A stretch of DNA of 20,303 nucleotides from Clostridium sp. GTDB taxonomy: Bacteria > Bacillota > Clostridia > Clostridiales > Clostridiaceae. Location: positions 1 through 20,303 of the forward strand of contig DPOH01000138.1 in NCBI GenBank assembly GCA_003539755.1, written 5' to 3'. This document shows positions 1-6,742 of the stretch, piece by piece. The notes beneath the pieces are model-generated. The model ran no database searches. It was not told the origin of the DNA and was given only the letters and a program-made list of their open reading frames with translations. The translations under genes and the position numbers were made by a program. How positions within the stretch are numbered: position 1 is the first letter of the stretch; each line of letters opens with the position of its first letter.

Positions 1-59
1 GACTATATACTGTTAAAATAAGAAAGAATATAAAATTTTATAGAAAAAGGTGAATTAAT

Positions 60-806
60 ATGGAAAACAAAGTATTAGCAATTGCTGCTGGAAATGAAAT
101 AACAGAAAAAGATTTAAATGCAATAATAGCTAGATATCCACAAGAAAGAAGAGCTGCATTCCAAAATGAGCAAGCTAAAAAACAATTAGTGGAACAATTA
201 ATTTCATTTGAATTAATGAATAAATTCGGAAAAGAATTAAAATTAGATGAAACTCAAGAATATAAAGATGCAATTGAAAGTATTGCTAAAGAAGTGATGA
301 CTTCAATGGCTATAAATAAGATATTATCTGATATAACAGTTACAGATGAAGAAGTTAGAAAGTATTATGATGAAAATAAAGAAGCATTTGAAACACCAGC
401 TACAGTTTCAGCTAAACATATATTAGTTGCTACTGAAGATGAAGCTAAATCTATTAAAGAAGAAATAGAAAATGGTACTATTTCATTTGCAGATGCAGCT
501 ATGAAGTATTCTACATGCCCATCTAAAGAACAAGGTGGAGCTTTAGGAGAATTCTCAAGAGGAATGATGGTTCCTGAATTCGAAGATGCTGCTTTCAATG
601 CAGAAATAGGAGTAGTAACTGAACCGGTTAAAACTCAATTTGGATATCACCTAATAACTGTTGATTCTAAAAATGATGCTTCTACTAAGAGCTTTGAAGA
701 AGTTAAGGATACAGTTTTACATCAATTAATTCAAGAAAGACAACACAAGAAATACAATGAAATATTAAAAGAATTAGAAGATAAATATGGTGTTGAAAGA
801 AAGTAA
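60..806 (+). CDS. Parvulin-type peptidylprolyl isomerase (PpiC family), cytoplasmic
   Basis: Encodes a 248-residue folding factor that would catalyse cis-trans isomerisation of Xaa-Pro bonds. Residues 1-105 are a helical SurA/PrsA-like chaperone segment. Residues about 114-203 are a rotamase domain with the usual landmarks: VSAKHILV (H120), a GGALGEFSRGMMVPEFEDAAF stretch split around residues 159-179, and FGYHLI (H197). A charged helix closes the protein. There is no signal peptide or lipobox, so unlike PrsA it should stay in the cytoplasm. The start has AAAGGTGA six bases upstream. A TATACT at 6-11 could be the -10 of its promoter, but the -35 would lie at or beyond the window edge. It is monocistronic and ends at a shared terminator. 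The family assignment is firm; the client proteins are unknown. Confidence 0.92.
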   Translation: MENKVLAIAAGNEITEKDLNAIIARYPQERRAAFQNEQAKKQLVEQLISFELMNKFGKELKLDETQEYKDAIESIAKEVMTSMAINKILSDITVTDEEVRKYYDENKEAFETPATVSAKHILVATEDEAKSIKEEIENGTISFADAAMKYSTCPSKEQGGALGEFSRGMMVPEFEDAAFNAEIGVVTEPVKTQFGYHLITVDSKNDASTKSFEEVKDTVLHQLIQERQHKKYNEILKELEDKYGVERK

Positions 807-892
807 TAAGAAAACTAGATTCACTACTTTTATTGAGTAAGTTCTATTAGCCTAATGTAAAATTTGGAGTATTACTTTTGGAACATTACTAA

Positions 893-935
893 AAAAGCCA
901 TAATGAGCATGAATAATATACTCATTATGGCTTTT
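893..935. terminator. Bidirectional intrinsic terminator between convergent genes
   Basis: AAAAGCCATAATGAG at 893-907 pairs perfectly with CTCATTATGGCTTTT at 921-935 across a 13-base loop. On the plus strand the stem ends in TTTT; on the minus strand the A-run 891-896 supplies six Ts. It lies between the prolyl isomerase (plus) and the HAD phosphatase (minus), so it should stop transcription from both sides. Confidence 0.88.
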
Positions 936-942
936 GCTATAT

Positions 943-1593
943 TTATAGTAATTCTAAATATGAATCTATATATTTATCTGCTAATTTGCATAATTCTTCT
1001 TTATCTAATATAGAAGTTTCATCTTTTACAGCTACTACAGTCATATTTGCAGATTTTGCTCCTTTTACAGCAGGAATTATATCTTCAAATACAATACAGT
1101 TTTCTGGAGAAGCATTAACTTTCTGGGCGGCTAATAAATATACATCAGGAAAATTCTTTCCCCTTGATACTTCGTCTGTTACTGTAATCGAATCAAAATA
1201 ATCATAAATTCCATTGTTTTTTAAGCAGGTTTCCAATAGTGGAATAGAGTTACTTGTAGCTAGAGCTATTTTTATATTTTTAGATTTAAGCATGTCTAAA
1301 AAATCCTTTGCTCCTTCTTTTAGTTTTACTTTGTTGGCATAAAAATCAAAAGACATCTTGTGCCAGTCTTCTAATATTTCTTCAACTGAATCTGATAGAT
1401 CAAATCTTTTCTTAAAGTATTCTGCAGTCTGTAGAAAGCTCAAATGGGATATTTCATCCTTTAAATTTTCAGGTACTGTGTGGCCTTTTTTTCTTAGATA
1501 TTCAATATCTATTTGATTCCATACCCACATTGAATCTACTAGTGTTCCATCAAGATCAAAAATAACAGCTTGTATATTATTATGTATAAACAT
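943..1593 (-). CDS. HAD-superfamily phosphatase (beta-phosphoglucomutase-like)
   Basis: Encodes a 216-residue HAD hydrolase of the phosphoglucomutase/phosphatase subclass. Visible motifs are I, FDLDGTLVDS with nucleophile D13 and acid/base D15; II, LATSNS at 111-116; III, K146 in RGKNFPD; and IV, FED with E170 and D171. The inserted residues about 20-85 form the helical cap typical of subclass I. The family dephosphorylates small phosphometabolites or moves phosphate on sugars, and the sequence does not show the substrate. The start is supported by AGGGGG seven bases upstream on the minus strand. A TATACT at 1656-1661 (minus) may be its -10, with only a poor -35. It is a single gene between the shared terminator and the tRNA-Pro terminator. 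Confidence 0.9.
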   Translation of the reverse strand: MFIHNNIQAVIFDLDGTLVDSMWVWNQIDIEYLRKKGHTVPENLKDEISHLSFLQTAEYFKKRFDLSDSVEEILEDWHKMSFDFYANKVKLKEGAKDFLDMLKSKNIKIALATSNSIPLLETCLKNNGIYDYFDSITVTDEVSRGKNFPDVYLLAAQKVNASPENCIVFEDIIPAVKGAKSANMTVVAVKDETSILDKEELCKLADKYIDSYLELL

Positions 1594-1701
1594 TAAGTAT
1601 CCCCCTAATAAAAATTATTATGTAGTAGTTATGTAATTGGTTATTTTTATGTTTTAGTATATATAAATAAAAAATATTAATCATATAAATTTGGTTATAA
1701 C

Positions 1702-1734
1702 AAAAAAACTTAAGGAATAATCCTTAAGTTTTTT
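1702..1734 (-). terminator. Intrinsic terminator of the tRNA-Pro transcript
   Basis: ACTTAAGGA (1708-1716) and TCCTTAAGT (1721-1729) form a perfect stem around ATAA, flanked by an A-run at 1702-1708 and a T-run at 1729-1734. Read on the minus strand it lies just beyond the 3' end of the tRNA and ends in seven Ts. It separates the tRNA from the HAD gene downstream. Confidence 0.85.
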
Positions 1735-1744
1735 GTAATTAATT

Positions 1745-1820
1745 TGGTCGGGGTGACAGGGATCGAACCTGCGACCTCATGGTCCCAAACCACGCGCGCT
1801 CCCAGCTGCGCCACACCCCG
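1745..1820 (-). tRNA. tRNA-Pro, anticodon UGG, CCA encoded
   Basis: The reverse complement folds as a complete 76-nucleotide cloverleaf. The acceptor stem CGGGGTG pairs with CACCCCG. The anticodon stem CGTGG/CCATG encloses loop TTTGGGA, giving anticodon TGG. The T stem GCAGG/CCTGT has loop TTCGATC. The discriminator is A and the 3' CCA is encoded in the DNA (1745-1747). UGG reads the CCA and CCG proline codons and commonly CCU by wobble. It is a single tRNA unit with its own promoter and terminator. Confidence 0.97.
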
Positions 1821-1831
1821 GAAACATTATT

Positions 1832-1860
1832 ATTATATATCTAAATTCATGTTGTGTCAA
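1832..1860 (-). promoter_or_regulatory. Consensus sigma-A promoter of tRNA-Pro
   Basis: On the minus strand there is TTGACA (1855-1860), a 17-base spacer and TATAAT (1832-1837). Both hexamers match the consensus exactly. The start site should fall near 1825, about five bases before the mature tRNA 5' end. This is the strength expected for a stable RNA gene. Confidence 0.9.
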
Positions 1861-2039
1861 GTGAATAAATTTGTAGTAAAAAATAATTATTTAGTAAAAA
1901 ATAAAATGTTGTAATTAAGAAAAACAAAATATAATCAAAGATATCATAAAATAATGAGAGGATTGATAAGAAAAAGAGGGAAAAATAGAAAAAATATATA
2001 TATCGATGAAATAACTTGATTTTTCGGAGTTTAGGTATG

Positions 2040-2068
2040 TTGTCCATATTAGTAGAAAGTGATATACT
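2040..2068 (+). promoter_or_regulatory. Predicted sigma-A promoter of the NlpC/P60 hydrolase gene
   Basis: TTGTCC at 2040-2045 and TATACT at 2063-2068 are separated by exactly 17 bases. Transcription would begin near 2075, giving a leader of about 50 nucleotides. Confidence 0.6.
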
Positions 2069-2091
2069 AAAAATATTGATTTGTATAAATA

Positions 2092-2117
2092 AAAGGAGGG
2101 AAGGTTCAAAAGGGACC
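2092..2117 (+). promoter_or_regulatory. Distant Shine-Dalgarno plus small hairpin before the hydrolase start
   Basis: A very strong Shine-Dalgarno, AAAGGAGGG (2092-2100), ends 25 bases before the ATG at 2126, which is too far for normal use. GGTTC (2103-2107) can pair with GGACC (2113-2117) around a five-base loop, including one U-G pair. This folds away 15 bases and leaves about 10 nucleotides of effective spacing. A weaker AGGGA (2111-2115) lies 10 bases from the ATG inside the same hairpin. No ATG, GTG or TTG follows the strong site at normal distance, so a leader peptide is unlikely. Confidence 0.5.
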
Positions 2118-2125
2118 GAGAGAAA

Positions 2126-3406
2126 ATGAAAAAAAGAATTCTGGCACTTATGCTAACGACAGTTATGGCTGTAGGTACCTCAATACCAGCATTTGCGACA
2201 CCAGATAGTACTAAGTTAAATGAGGGTAGGCAAAAATACGCAGAAATTGAAAGCAAAATAGCGGATATTGAGAATAAGATATATGATTTAAATACACAAA
2301 TTGAACCATTACAAGTAACAGTAGATAAGAATAAAAAAGAAATCGATAACATAAATAATGTTATAGATAATACTACAAAAGATATTGAACAATGTAAAAA
2401 AGAAATAACTTCGCTAGATGAAGTATTAGGCCAAAGGGTTAAGGCTATGTATATGTCTGGTGATTTAGAATTCAGTTATTTAAGTTTTATTCTTGATTCA
2501 GATTCAACAAGTGATTTCTTTACAAGATTACAAGCAGTTTCACAAATTGTTGGTAAAGATAAAGATGCTATTGAACAAGTTAAGAATAAAAAAGAAGAAT
2601 TAAATGATAAGATACAATCATTAGAAGATAAAAAGAACCAAATTGATAAACTTAATGAAGAAGTACAAGCAAACTTAAATGAACTTGATGGAAAGAAAAA
2701 AGAACAAGAACAATTAGCAAATGAAGCTAAGGAAGAAAGATCTAAGTTTGATTCAGAATATTTATCAACATTAGAAAGAGAAACTGTACAAACTCAATTT
2801 GATGTTATAAATAGTTCAAATAGTACTTCATCTGAAATACAATCTGCAATTACTCAATTAAGAAATGTTAGAGATAATCAGCTTAAGAGTGAAATTGTAA
2901 AGTCAGAAGTTAATGATATGATTGAAAAAGGTAAGACTGCATATAATCAAAAGAAAGCACAAGAAGATGAAGCAGCTAGAGCAGCAGCTGCTGCACAGGC
3001 AGCGCAAGCAACTGTTTCTACTCCAAATAGAGGATCATCTTCAAATAAAGGCACTTCAACACCAGGAGCAGGATCATCTGCTATATTAAATGAAGCATAT
3101 AAGCACTTAGGTAAACCATATGTTTGGGGAGCAACAGGAGAAAGTACATTTGACTGTTCTGGATTTACACAATATGTGTTTAAACATGCATTAGGTAAAG
3201 ATATAAGTAGAACAACTTATTCACAAATTAATGTGGGTACTCCAGTAAGTCAAGCAGATCTTCAACCAGGAGATTTAGTATTCCCACATACAGGACATGT
3301 TGGAATATATATTGGAAACGGACAAATGATTCATGCACCACAAACAGGTGATGTTGTAAAAGTTAGTCCGGTATATAAATTCTATGCAGCTAGAAGAGTA
3401 AACTAG
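2126..3406 (+). CDS. Secreted coiled-coil NlpC/P60 peptidoglycan endopeptidase
   Basis: Encodes a 426-residue cell-wall hydrolase built like CwlO/PcsB/RipA. Residues 1-24 are a Sec signal peptide (KKR, hydrophobic core, cleavage after PAFA). Residues about 30-280 are a long coiled coil rich in K, E, Q, N and D with a break near 115-135. Residues about 283-318 are an Ala- then Ser/Thr/Gly-rich linker. Residues 319-426 are the NlpC/P60 domain with catalytic C344 (FDCSGF), H391 (GHVGIYIG) and H403 (MIHAP). The family cleaves the gamma-D-Glu to diamino-acid bond of stem peptides. In CwlO and PcsB the coiled coil docks on FtsEX, which controls activity; that link is inferred here. The gene has its own promoter and terminator. 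Confidence 0.93.
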   Translation: MKKRILALMLTTVMAVGTSIPAFATPDSTKLNEGRQKYAEIESKIADIENKIYDLNTQIEPLQVTVDKNKKEIDNINNVIDNTTKDIEQCKKEITSLDEVLGQRVKAMYMSGDLEFSYLSFILDSDSTSDFFTRLQAVSQIVGKDKDAIEQVKNKKEELNDKIQSLEDKKNQIDKLNEEVQANLNELDGKKKEQEQLANEAKEERSKFDSEYLSTLERETVQTQFDVINSSNSTSSEIQSAITQLRNVRDNQLKSEIVKSEVNDMIEKGKTAYNQKKAQEDEAARAAAAAQAAQATVSTPNRGSSSNKGTSTPGAGSSAILNEAYKHLGKPYVWGATGESTFDCSGFTQYVFKHALGKDISRTTYSQINVGTPVSQADLQPGDLVFPHTGHVGIYIGNGQMIHAPQTGDVVKVSPVYKFYAARRVN

Positions 3407-3431
3407 TAAGAATTTACATAATTGCATTATT

Positions 3432-3472
3432 AAAAAAACCTTTCTACAATAAATAAGTAGAAAGGTTTTTTT
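3432..3472 (+). terminator. Intrinsic terminator after the NlpC/P60 gene
   Basis: CCTTTCTAC (3439-3447) pairs with GTAGAAAGG (3457-3465), extended by A7 on the left and T7 on the right (3466-3472). This is a classic strong terminator placed 26 bases after the stop codon. Confidence 0.92.
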
Positions 3473-3498
3473 GCATTTGTATACATGAATGATATAAT
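3470..3498 (+). promoter_or_regulatory. Predicted promoter of the trmN6-rsmI operon
   Basis: TATAAT at 3493-3498 has TTTGCA (3470-3475) 17 bases upstream. The -35 is imperfect and overlaps the T-run of the preceding terminator, so the two transcription units are packed tightly. Confidence 0.5.
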
Positions 3499-3536
3499 AA
3501 TACTTACTTAATTATATAGTGATGAGGAAAATAAAA

Positions 3537-4289
3537 ATGGATAAGATAAATGAAAAAAAATATATAAATAGTGATGAAAATATAGATGACCTTCAATTAA
3601 AAGGACTATATTTAATCCAAAAACAAGATGGTTTTAAATTTGGAATTGATGCTGTACTATTATCTGATTTTGCACAAGTTAAAAAGAAGCATAGAGTTAT
3701 GGATTTGTGTACTGGTACAGGAATAGTGCCATTTCTTATTTATGGGAAATATGAACCTCAGAGAGCATATGGGTTAGAGATACAAAGTGATATGGTTGAA
3801 ATGGCTGAAAGAAGTGTTAAGCTTAATTCTCTAGATGGGAAAATTGAATTTATAAATGGAGATTTGAAAGATATTGATAGCCTTAAGAAATTAGATAAAT
3901 TTGATGTGGTCACAGTAAATCCTCCATATAAATTAAATAATTCTGGTATACTAAATCCATTAGATAAACTTGCAATTGCTAGACACGAAGTATTATGTAA
4001 TTTAGAGGATGTTATAGCAGCATCTAGAGTTCTTATGAAAGATAATGGGAGGATGTTTATAGTTCATAGACCTGAGAGATTAGCAGATATATTTACTCTT
4101 ATGAGAAAATATAAAATTGAACCTAAAAGAGTTAAAATGGTACATCCAAAGATGGGAAAAGCACCTAATATAGTGCTTGTTGAAGGGCAGAGAGATGGAG
4201 GAGCTTATTTGAAGTGGGAGGCTCCATTATATGTTTATGATGAGAATGGAAATTATACTAAAGAAATAGATGAAATATACGGGAGGTAG
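3537..4289 (+). CDS. tRNA1(Val) (adenine-37-N6)-methyltransferase-like protein (TrmN6/YabB family)
   Basis: Encodes a 250-residue class I SAM-dependent methyltransferase. The SAM-binding motif is DLCTGTG at 56-62, with acidic E81 at the end of strand 2. The NPPY motif at 128-131 is the signature of N6-adenine methylation. The N-terminal DGFKFGIDAVLLSDF is typical of the YfiC/TrmN6 group, which modifies A37 of tRNA-Val. The exact tRNA target is inferred. I prefer the ATG at 3537 because GAGG (3524-3527) sits nine bases upstream. In-frame GTG at 3519 and ATG at 3522 lie at or before that Shine-Dalgarno. Its last codons carry the GGGAGG that serves rsmI, and only seven bases separate the two genes. 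Confidence 0.85.
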   Translation: MDKINEKKYINSDENIDDLQLKGLYLIQKQDGFKFGIDAVLLSDFAQVKKKHRVMDLCTGTGIVPFLIYGKYEPQRAYGLEIQSDMVEMAERSVKLNSLDGKIEFINGDLKDIDSLKKLDKFDVVTVNPPYKLNNSGILNPLDKLAIARHEVLCNLEDVIAASRVLMKDNGRMFIVHRPERLADIFTLMRKYKIEPKRVKMVHPKMGKAPNIVLVEGQRDGGAYLKWEAPLYVYDENGNYTKEIDEIYGR

Positions 4290-4296
4290 TAATAGC

Positions 4297-5142
4297 ATGG
4301 AAAGAGGAAAATTATATTTAGTACCAACACCAATTGGAAATCTTAAAGATATTACATTAAGAGCATTAGATGTGTTGAAAGAAGCAGATTTTGTAGCAGC
4401 AGAAGATACAAGACAGACATTGAAATTGTTAAATCATTTTGAGATAAAAAAGCCGCTTATAAGTTATCATAAATTTAATGAACAAGGGAAAAGTAATGAA
4501 ATAATTAATCATCTTGAAGAGGGAAAAAATATAGCTCTTGTATCAGATGCTGGTACTCCAGGAATATCTGATCCAGGAAGTGTTATAGTCGAGAGATGTA
4601 TACAAGAAAATATAGATTTTGAAGTTCTTCCAGGAGCTACAGCTTTTACAACTGCACTTGTTTATTCAGGATTAGATACTACTAAATTCTTATTTAGAGG
4701 CTTTCTACCTAGAGAAAATAAAGATCGTAAGAATGTAGTTGGTGAATTATTAAATTGTCAGGAAACACTTATATTTTATGAAGCACCTCACAGACTTTTA
4801 GATACGTTGCAATTTTTATTAGATACATTTGGAGATAGAAGAATTGCTGTATGTAGAGAACTTACTAAATTATATGAGCAGATATTTAGAGGGCAATTAA
4901 GTGAAGCATTTAATTATTTTATTGAAAATAAACCTAGAGGAGAATTTGTTCTTGTATTGGAAGGAAAACAGCTTGAAGAAATTAAGCAAGAAAAAAGGGA
5001 TTCATGGATAGATTTATCTATAGAAGAGCATATTCTTAAATATATGAATGATGGGATAAATAAAAAGGAAGCTATAAAGATGGTTGCAAAAGATAGGGAA
5101 CTTCCTAAAAATGAAGTATATAAATATTCCACTAATTTATAA
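4297..5142 (+). CDS. rsmI: 16S rRNA (cytidine-1402-2'-O)-methyltransferase RsmI
   Basis: Encodes a 281-residue member of the tetrapyrrole-methylase fold that 2'-O-methylates C1402 of 16S rRNA in the decoding centre. Signatures are YLVPTPIGNLKDIT near the start, AAEDTRQT, LISYHKFNEQ, VSDAGTPGISDPG and the FRGFLPRE segment. Length matches the family. The start is the ATG at 4297, with GGGAGG (4281-4286) ten bases upstream. An in-frame ATG at 4270 inside the preceding gene lacks a site and would add nine residues the family does not have. It is co-transcribed with the TrmN6-like gene, forming an RNA-modification pair. Confidence 0.95.
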   Translation: MERGKLYLVPTPIGNLKDITLRALDVLKEADFVAAEDTRQTLKLLNHFEIKKPLISYHKFNEQGKSNEIINHLEEGKNIALVSDAGTPGISDPGSVIVERCIQENIDFEVLPGATAFTTALVYSGLDTTKFLFRGFLPRENKDRKNVVGELLNCQETLIFYEAPHRLLDTLQFLLDTFGDRRIAVCRELTKLYEQIFRGQLSEAFNYFIENKPRGEFVLVLEGKQLEEIKQEKRDSWIDLSIEEHILKYMNDGINKKEAIKMVAKDRELPKNEVYKYSTNL

Positions 5143-5150
5143 TAAAAATG

Positions 5151-5228
5151 AGAGGCTATTAATATTAAATATCTATATTCTGAGTAATATAGATATTTAA
5201 TATAGATATTTAAAAATTAATAGTCTCT
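5151..5228. terminator. Long AT-rich hairpin between rsmI and abrB, probable abrB terminator
   Basis: An inner perfect 16-bp stem, 5164-5179 with 5186-5201, has the loop CTGAGT. An outer arm pairs AGAGGCTATTAAT with ATTAATAGTCTCT imperfectly. On the minus strand the stem is followed by CATTTTTATT, a reasonable U-tract, so it fits abrB termination best. On the plus strand there is no T-run. The right arm contains a 13-bp tandem duplication, listed separately. Confidence 0.6.
5186..5211 (+). repeat. 13-bp tandem duplication in the right arm of the rsmI-abrB hairpin
   Basis: AATATAGATATTT occurs twice back to back at 5186-5198 and 5199-5211. Its exact complement AAATATCTATATT is at 5167-5179, so the left arm can pair with either copy, giving loops of 6 or 19 bases. 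Confidence 0.85.
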
Positions 5229-5259
5229 AATAAGTTTATAATTTGTTATAAATCTATTA

Positions 5260-5502
5260 TTATCTATTTTTCATTTCTTCGAAACATTTTTGGCAGATAT
5301 TTTTACCTTTGTAGTTTATAACGTCTCTAGCATCTCCACAGAAGATACAAGCTGGTTCATATTTCTTTAAGATGATTTGTTCACCGTCTACATAGATTTC
5401 TAAAGCATCTTTTTCAGCTATGTCTAAAGTTCTTCTTAATTCTATTGGAATAACTATTCTTCCTAATTCGTCTACTCTTCTAACTACACCTGTTGATTTC
5501 AT
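5260..5502 (-). CDS. abrB: AbrB-family transition-state regulator
   Basis: Encodes an 80-residue DNA-binding regulator. Residues 1-50 are the swapped-hairpin AbrB/SpoVT N-domain (STGVVRRVDELGRIVIPIEL, then RRTLDI). Residues 51-80 carry C52-x2-C55 and C70-x2-C73, a small zinc-ribbon-like tail found in clostridial AbrB proteins. In Bacillus and solventogenic Clostridium, AbrB relatives repress post-exponential functions and are controlled by Spo0A. On the minus strand AGGAGG lies eight bases before the ATG. The gene has a good promoter and Spo0A-box-like sites just downstream of it, so repression at sporulation onset is likely. It is monocistronic. Confidence 0.93.
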   Translation of the reverse strand: MKSTGVVRRVDELGRIVIPIELRRTLDIAEKDALEIYVDGEQIILKKYEPACIFCGDARDVINYKGKNICQKCFEEMKNR

Positions 5503-5526
5503 AAAAAATTCCTCCTAATTACACAA

Positions 5527-5540
5527 TTCGACATTCTACA
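5527..5540 (-). promoter_or_regulatory. Two abutting Spo0A (0A) box-like sites at the abrB promoter
   Basis: On the minus strand TGTAGAA (5534-5540) is followed directly by TGTCGAA (5527-5533). The second matches the 0A box perfectly and the first differs at one position. They fall at and just after the expected abrB transcription start. Bacillus subtilis Spo0A~P also represses abrB from sites downstream of its promoter. Confidence 0.6.
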
Positions 5541-5545
5541 ATGTT

Positions 5546-5574
5546 ATATTACCAAGTATGTAATATAAAGTCAA
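5546..5574 (-). promoter_or_regulatory. Predicted sigma-A promoter of abrB
   Basis: Minus-strand TTGACT (5569-5574), a 17-base spacer and TAATAT (5546-5551). The start would be near 5539, giving a leader of about 37 nucleotides. Confidence 0.75.
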
Positions 5575-5974
5575 TAAATATTTTATTTTCTACATAAGAA
5601 ATTACAAAATTCAACTTTAATACTACTTTAAAATAAAATATACTACCATATTTTAGGGATGTCAAGTGTACTTATTTACATAAAAGTACAATATTTATAA
5701 AAAATAAATCGTAAAGATTGGAAGATATTCTATTATTAAATAATTAAAAATGTAAATACTAAGTATAATTCGTATTGACTGTGAAAAAATTTACAAATAC
5801 AAGGATAAAAGTAATATTGAAACTTTTTTATAGAAAAAAAAGCAGGTAATAAGATTTTATGTCGATAAATTACATAAAATAGATATTTTTCATTATGTAA
5901 AAATTGGTGTGAATATAAGTGAATTATTTAGCGTATATTAATTAATAATGTAGAGTAATAATGTTGAAAATAAC

Positions 5975-6003
5975 TTGTAATAAGTTCAAGCTTACTATAT
6001 AAT
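5975..6003 (+). promoter_or_regulatory. Predicted sigma-A promoter of the DUF1836 gene
   Basis: TTGTAA (5975-5980), 17-base spacer, TATAAT (5998-6003). The -10 lies inside a perfect palindrome (5992-6010), so a repressor bound there would block the promoter. Confidence 0.7.
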
Positions 6004-6010
6004 ATAGTAA
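5992..6010. repeat. Perfect 19-bp palindrome over the -10 box, candidate operator
   Basis: TTACTATAT and ATATAGTAA are exact inverted copies around a single central A at 6001. The palindrome contains the whole TATAAT of the DUF1836 gene promoter. The encoded protein belongs to a family with a winged-helix/MerR-like fold, so self-repression is a reasonable guess. Confidence 0.55.
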
Positions 6011-6034
6011 AGATAGGAAAGCGTAGGTGATAAT

Positions 6035-6625
6035 ATGAAAAAAAAGTTTGATTCTGATTACATAAAAAAATTAGCAGAGGAAATGTCAAAAAGCAGTTCG
6101 GTTTCATATGATGATCTACCCAAGTATGATTTATTTTTATCACAGGTTATTGACTATTTAAATGATAAATTTATAGATGAAAGATTTACTAATAATATAG
6201 TACAGAACTATACAAAAAGTGAAGTGATAACAAAGCCTGAAGATGGTAAAAAAAGAGGCTATACAAAAATGCACTTAATTCAGTTAGTATTACTTGGTTA
6301 TATGAGACCAGTATTAAATACAGAAGAAATTAAAAAAGTTTTTAGCCTGGCATTTAATGATATAAATGATAGAAACGATGATATAATATCCTGGGAAGAT
6401 GCATATAAGACATTTGTAAAAATTCAGGAAGAGAGTGTAGATGATTATTTAATAACAGCTGTAACTCATGAAGAAAGACTTGAGGAAATGATTAAAGAAT
6501 TTAATCTAAAAGAGAATGATGAAGAAAGAATAAAAATATTTCTTTTAGTTTTATCTCTTATAGCAGAAGCAAGTGTAATTAAGAAATTAGTACAAAAACT
6601 TGTAAATGAGTACCATGCAGAATGA
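6035..6625 (+). CDS. DUF1836 family protein (YkrK-like)
   Basis: Encodes 196 residues that I recognise as DUF1836. The core is FTNNIVQNYTKSEVI (about 53-67), then RGYTKMHLIQLVLLGYMRPVL, then TEEIKKVF. This resembles a MerR-type winged helix in which the N(Y)TK motif precedes a recognition helix. Members are uncharacterised and have been proposed to bind DNA. There is no signal peptide or membrane segment. AGGTGA is four bases before the ATG. It has its own promoter with a palindrome over the -10. It is separated by 117 bases from the helicase gene with no terminator visible, so read-through is possible. Confidence 0.82.
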   Translation: MKKKFDSDYIKKLAEEMSKSSSVSYDDLPKYDLFLSQVIDYLNDKFIDERFTNNIVQNYTKSEVITKPEDGKKRGYTKMHLIQLVLLGYMRPVLNTEEIKKVFSLAFNDINDRNDDIISWEDAYKTFVKIQEESVDDYLITAVTHEERLEEMIKEFNLKENDEERIKIFLLVLSLIAEASVIKKLVQKLVNEYHAE

Positions 6626-6742
6626 AATTAGTAAAATATGATATAATAATATATAGTTTTGAAGAACACTTATTAAATTAGAAAATTATATTCTGGTTTA
6701 GTAGGTGTTTTATAGTATTTAAATAATTATGAGGTTGGTATT

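Larger units (their letters stand above)
1821..2125. other. Divergent intergenic region between tRNA-Pro and the NlpC/P60 gene
   Basis: This 305-base stretch holds the tRNA promoter at its left edge and the promoter, distant Shine-Dalgarno and leader hairpin of the hydrolase gene at its right edge. The middle (about 1861-2035) is A-rich on the plus strand. I see no convincing gene or RNA there. The minus-strand open frames across it are low-complexity Leu/Phe/Ser/Tyr runs and look like chance. Confidence 0.6.
5503..6034. other. 532-base intergenic region between divergent abrB and DUF1836 genes
   Basis: Both ends hold promoters. Between them are two inverted repeats: TGTACTT/AAGTACA (5667-5673 with 5684-5690) and ATTTTATGT/ACATAAAAT (5854-5862 with 5872-5880). 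The latter is followed shortly by five Ts (5886-5890). A possible plus-strand promoter is TTGACT (5775-5780) with TACAAG 17 bases on. Together these could frame a small RNA of about 80-90 nucleotides, but support is weak. No coding region is apparent. Confidence 0.4.

Noticed and set aside
1847..2352. Minus-strand open frames of 66 and 145 codons opposite the hydrolase leader and start
   Set aside because: Low-complexity Leu/Phe/Ser/Tyr content, one overlaps the clear NlpC/P60 coding region, and no ribosome binding site or family resemblance.
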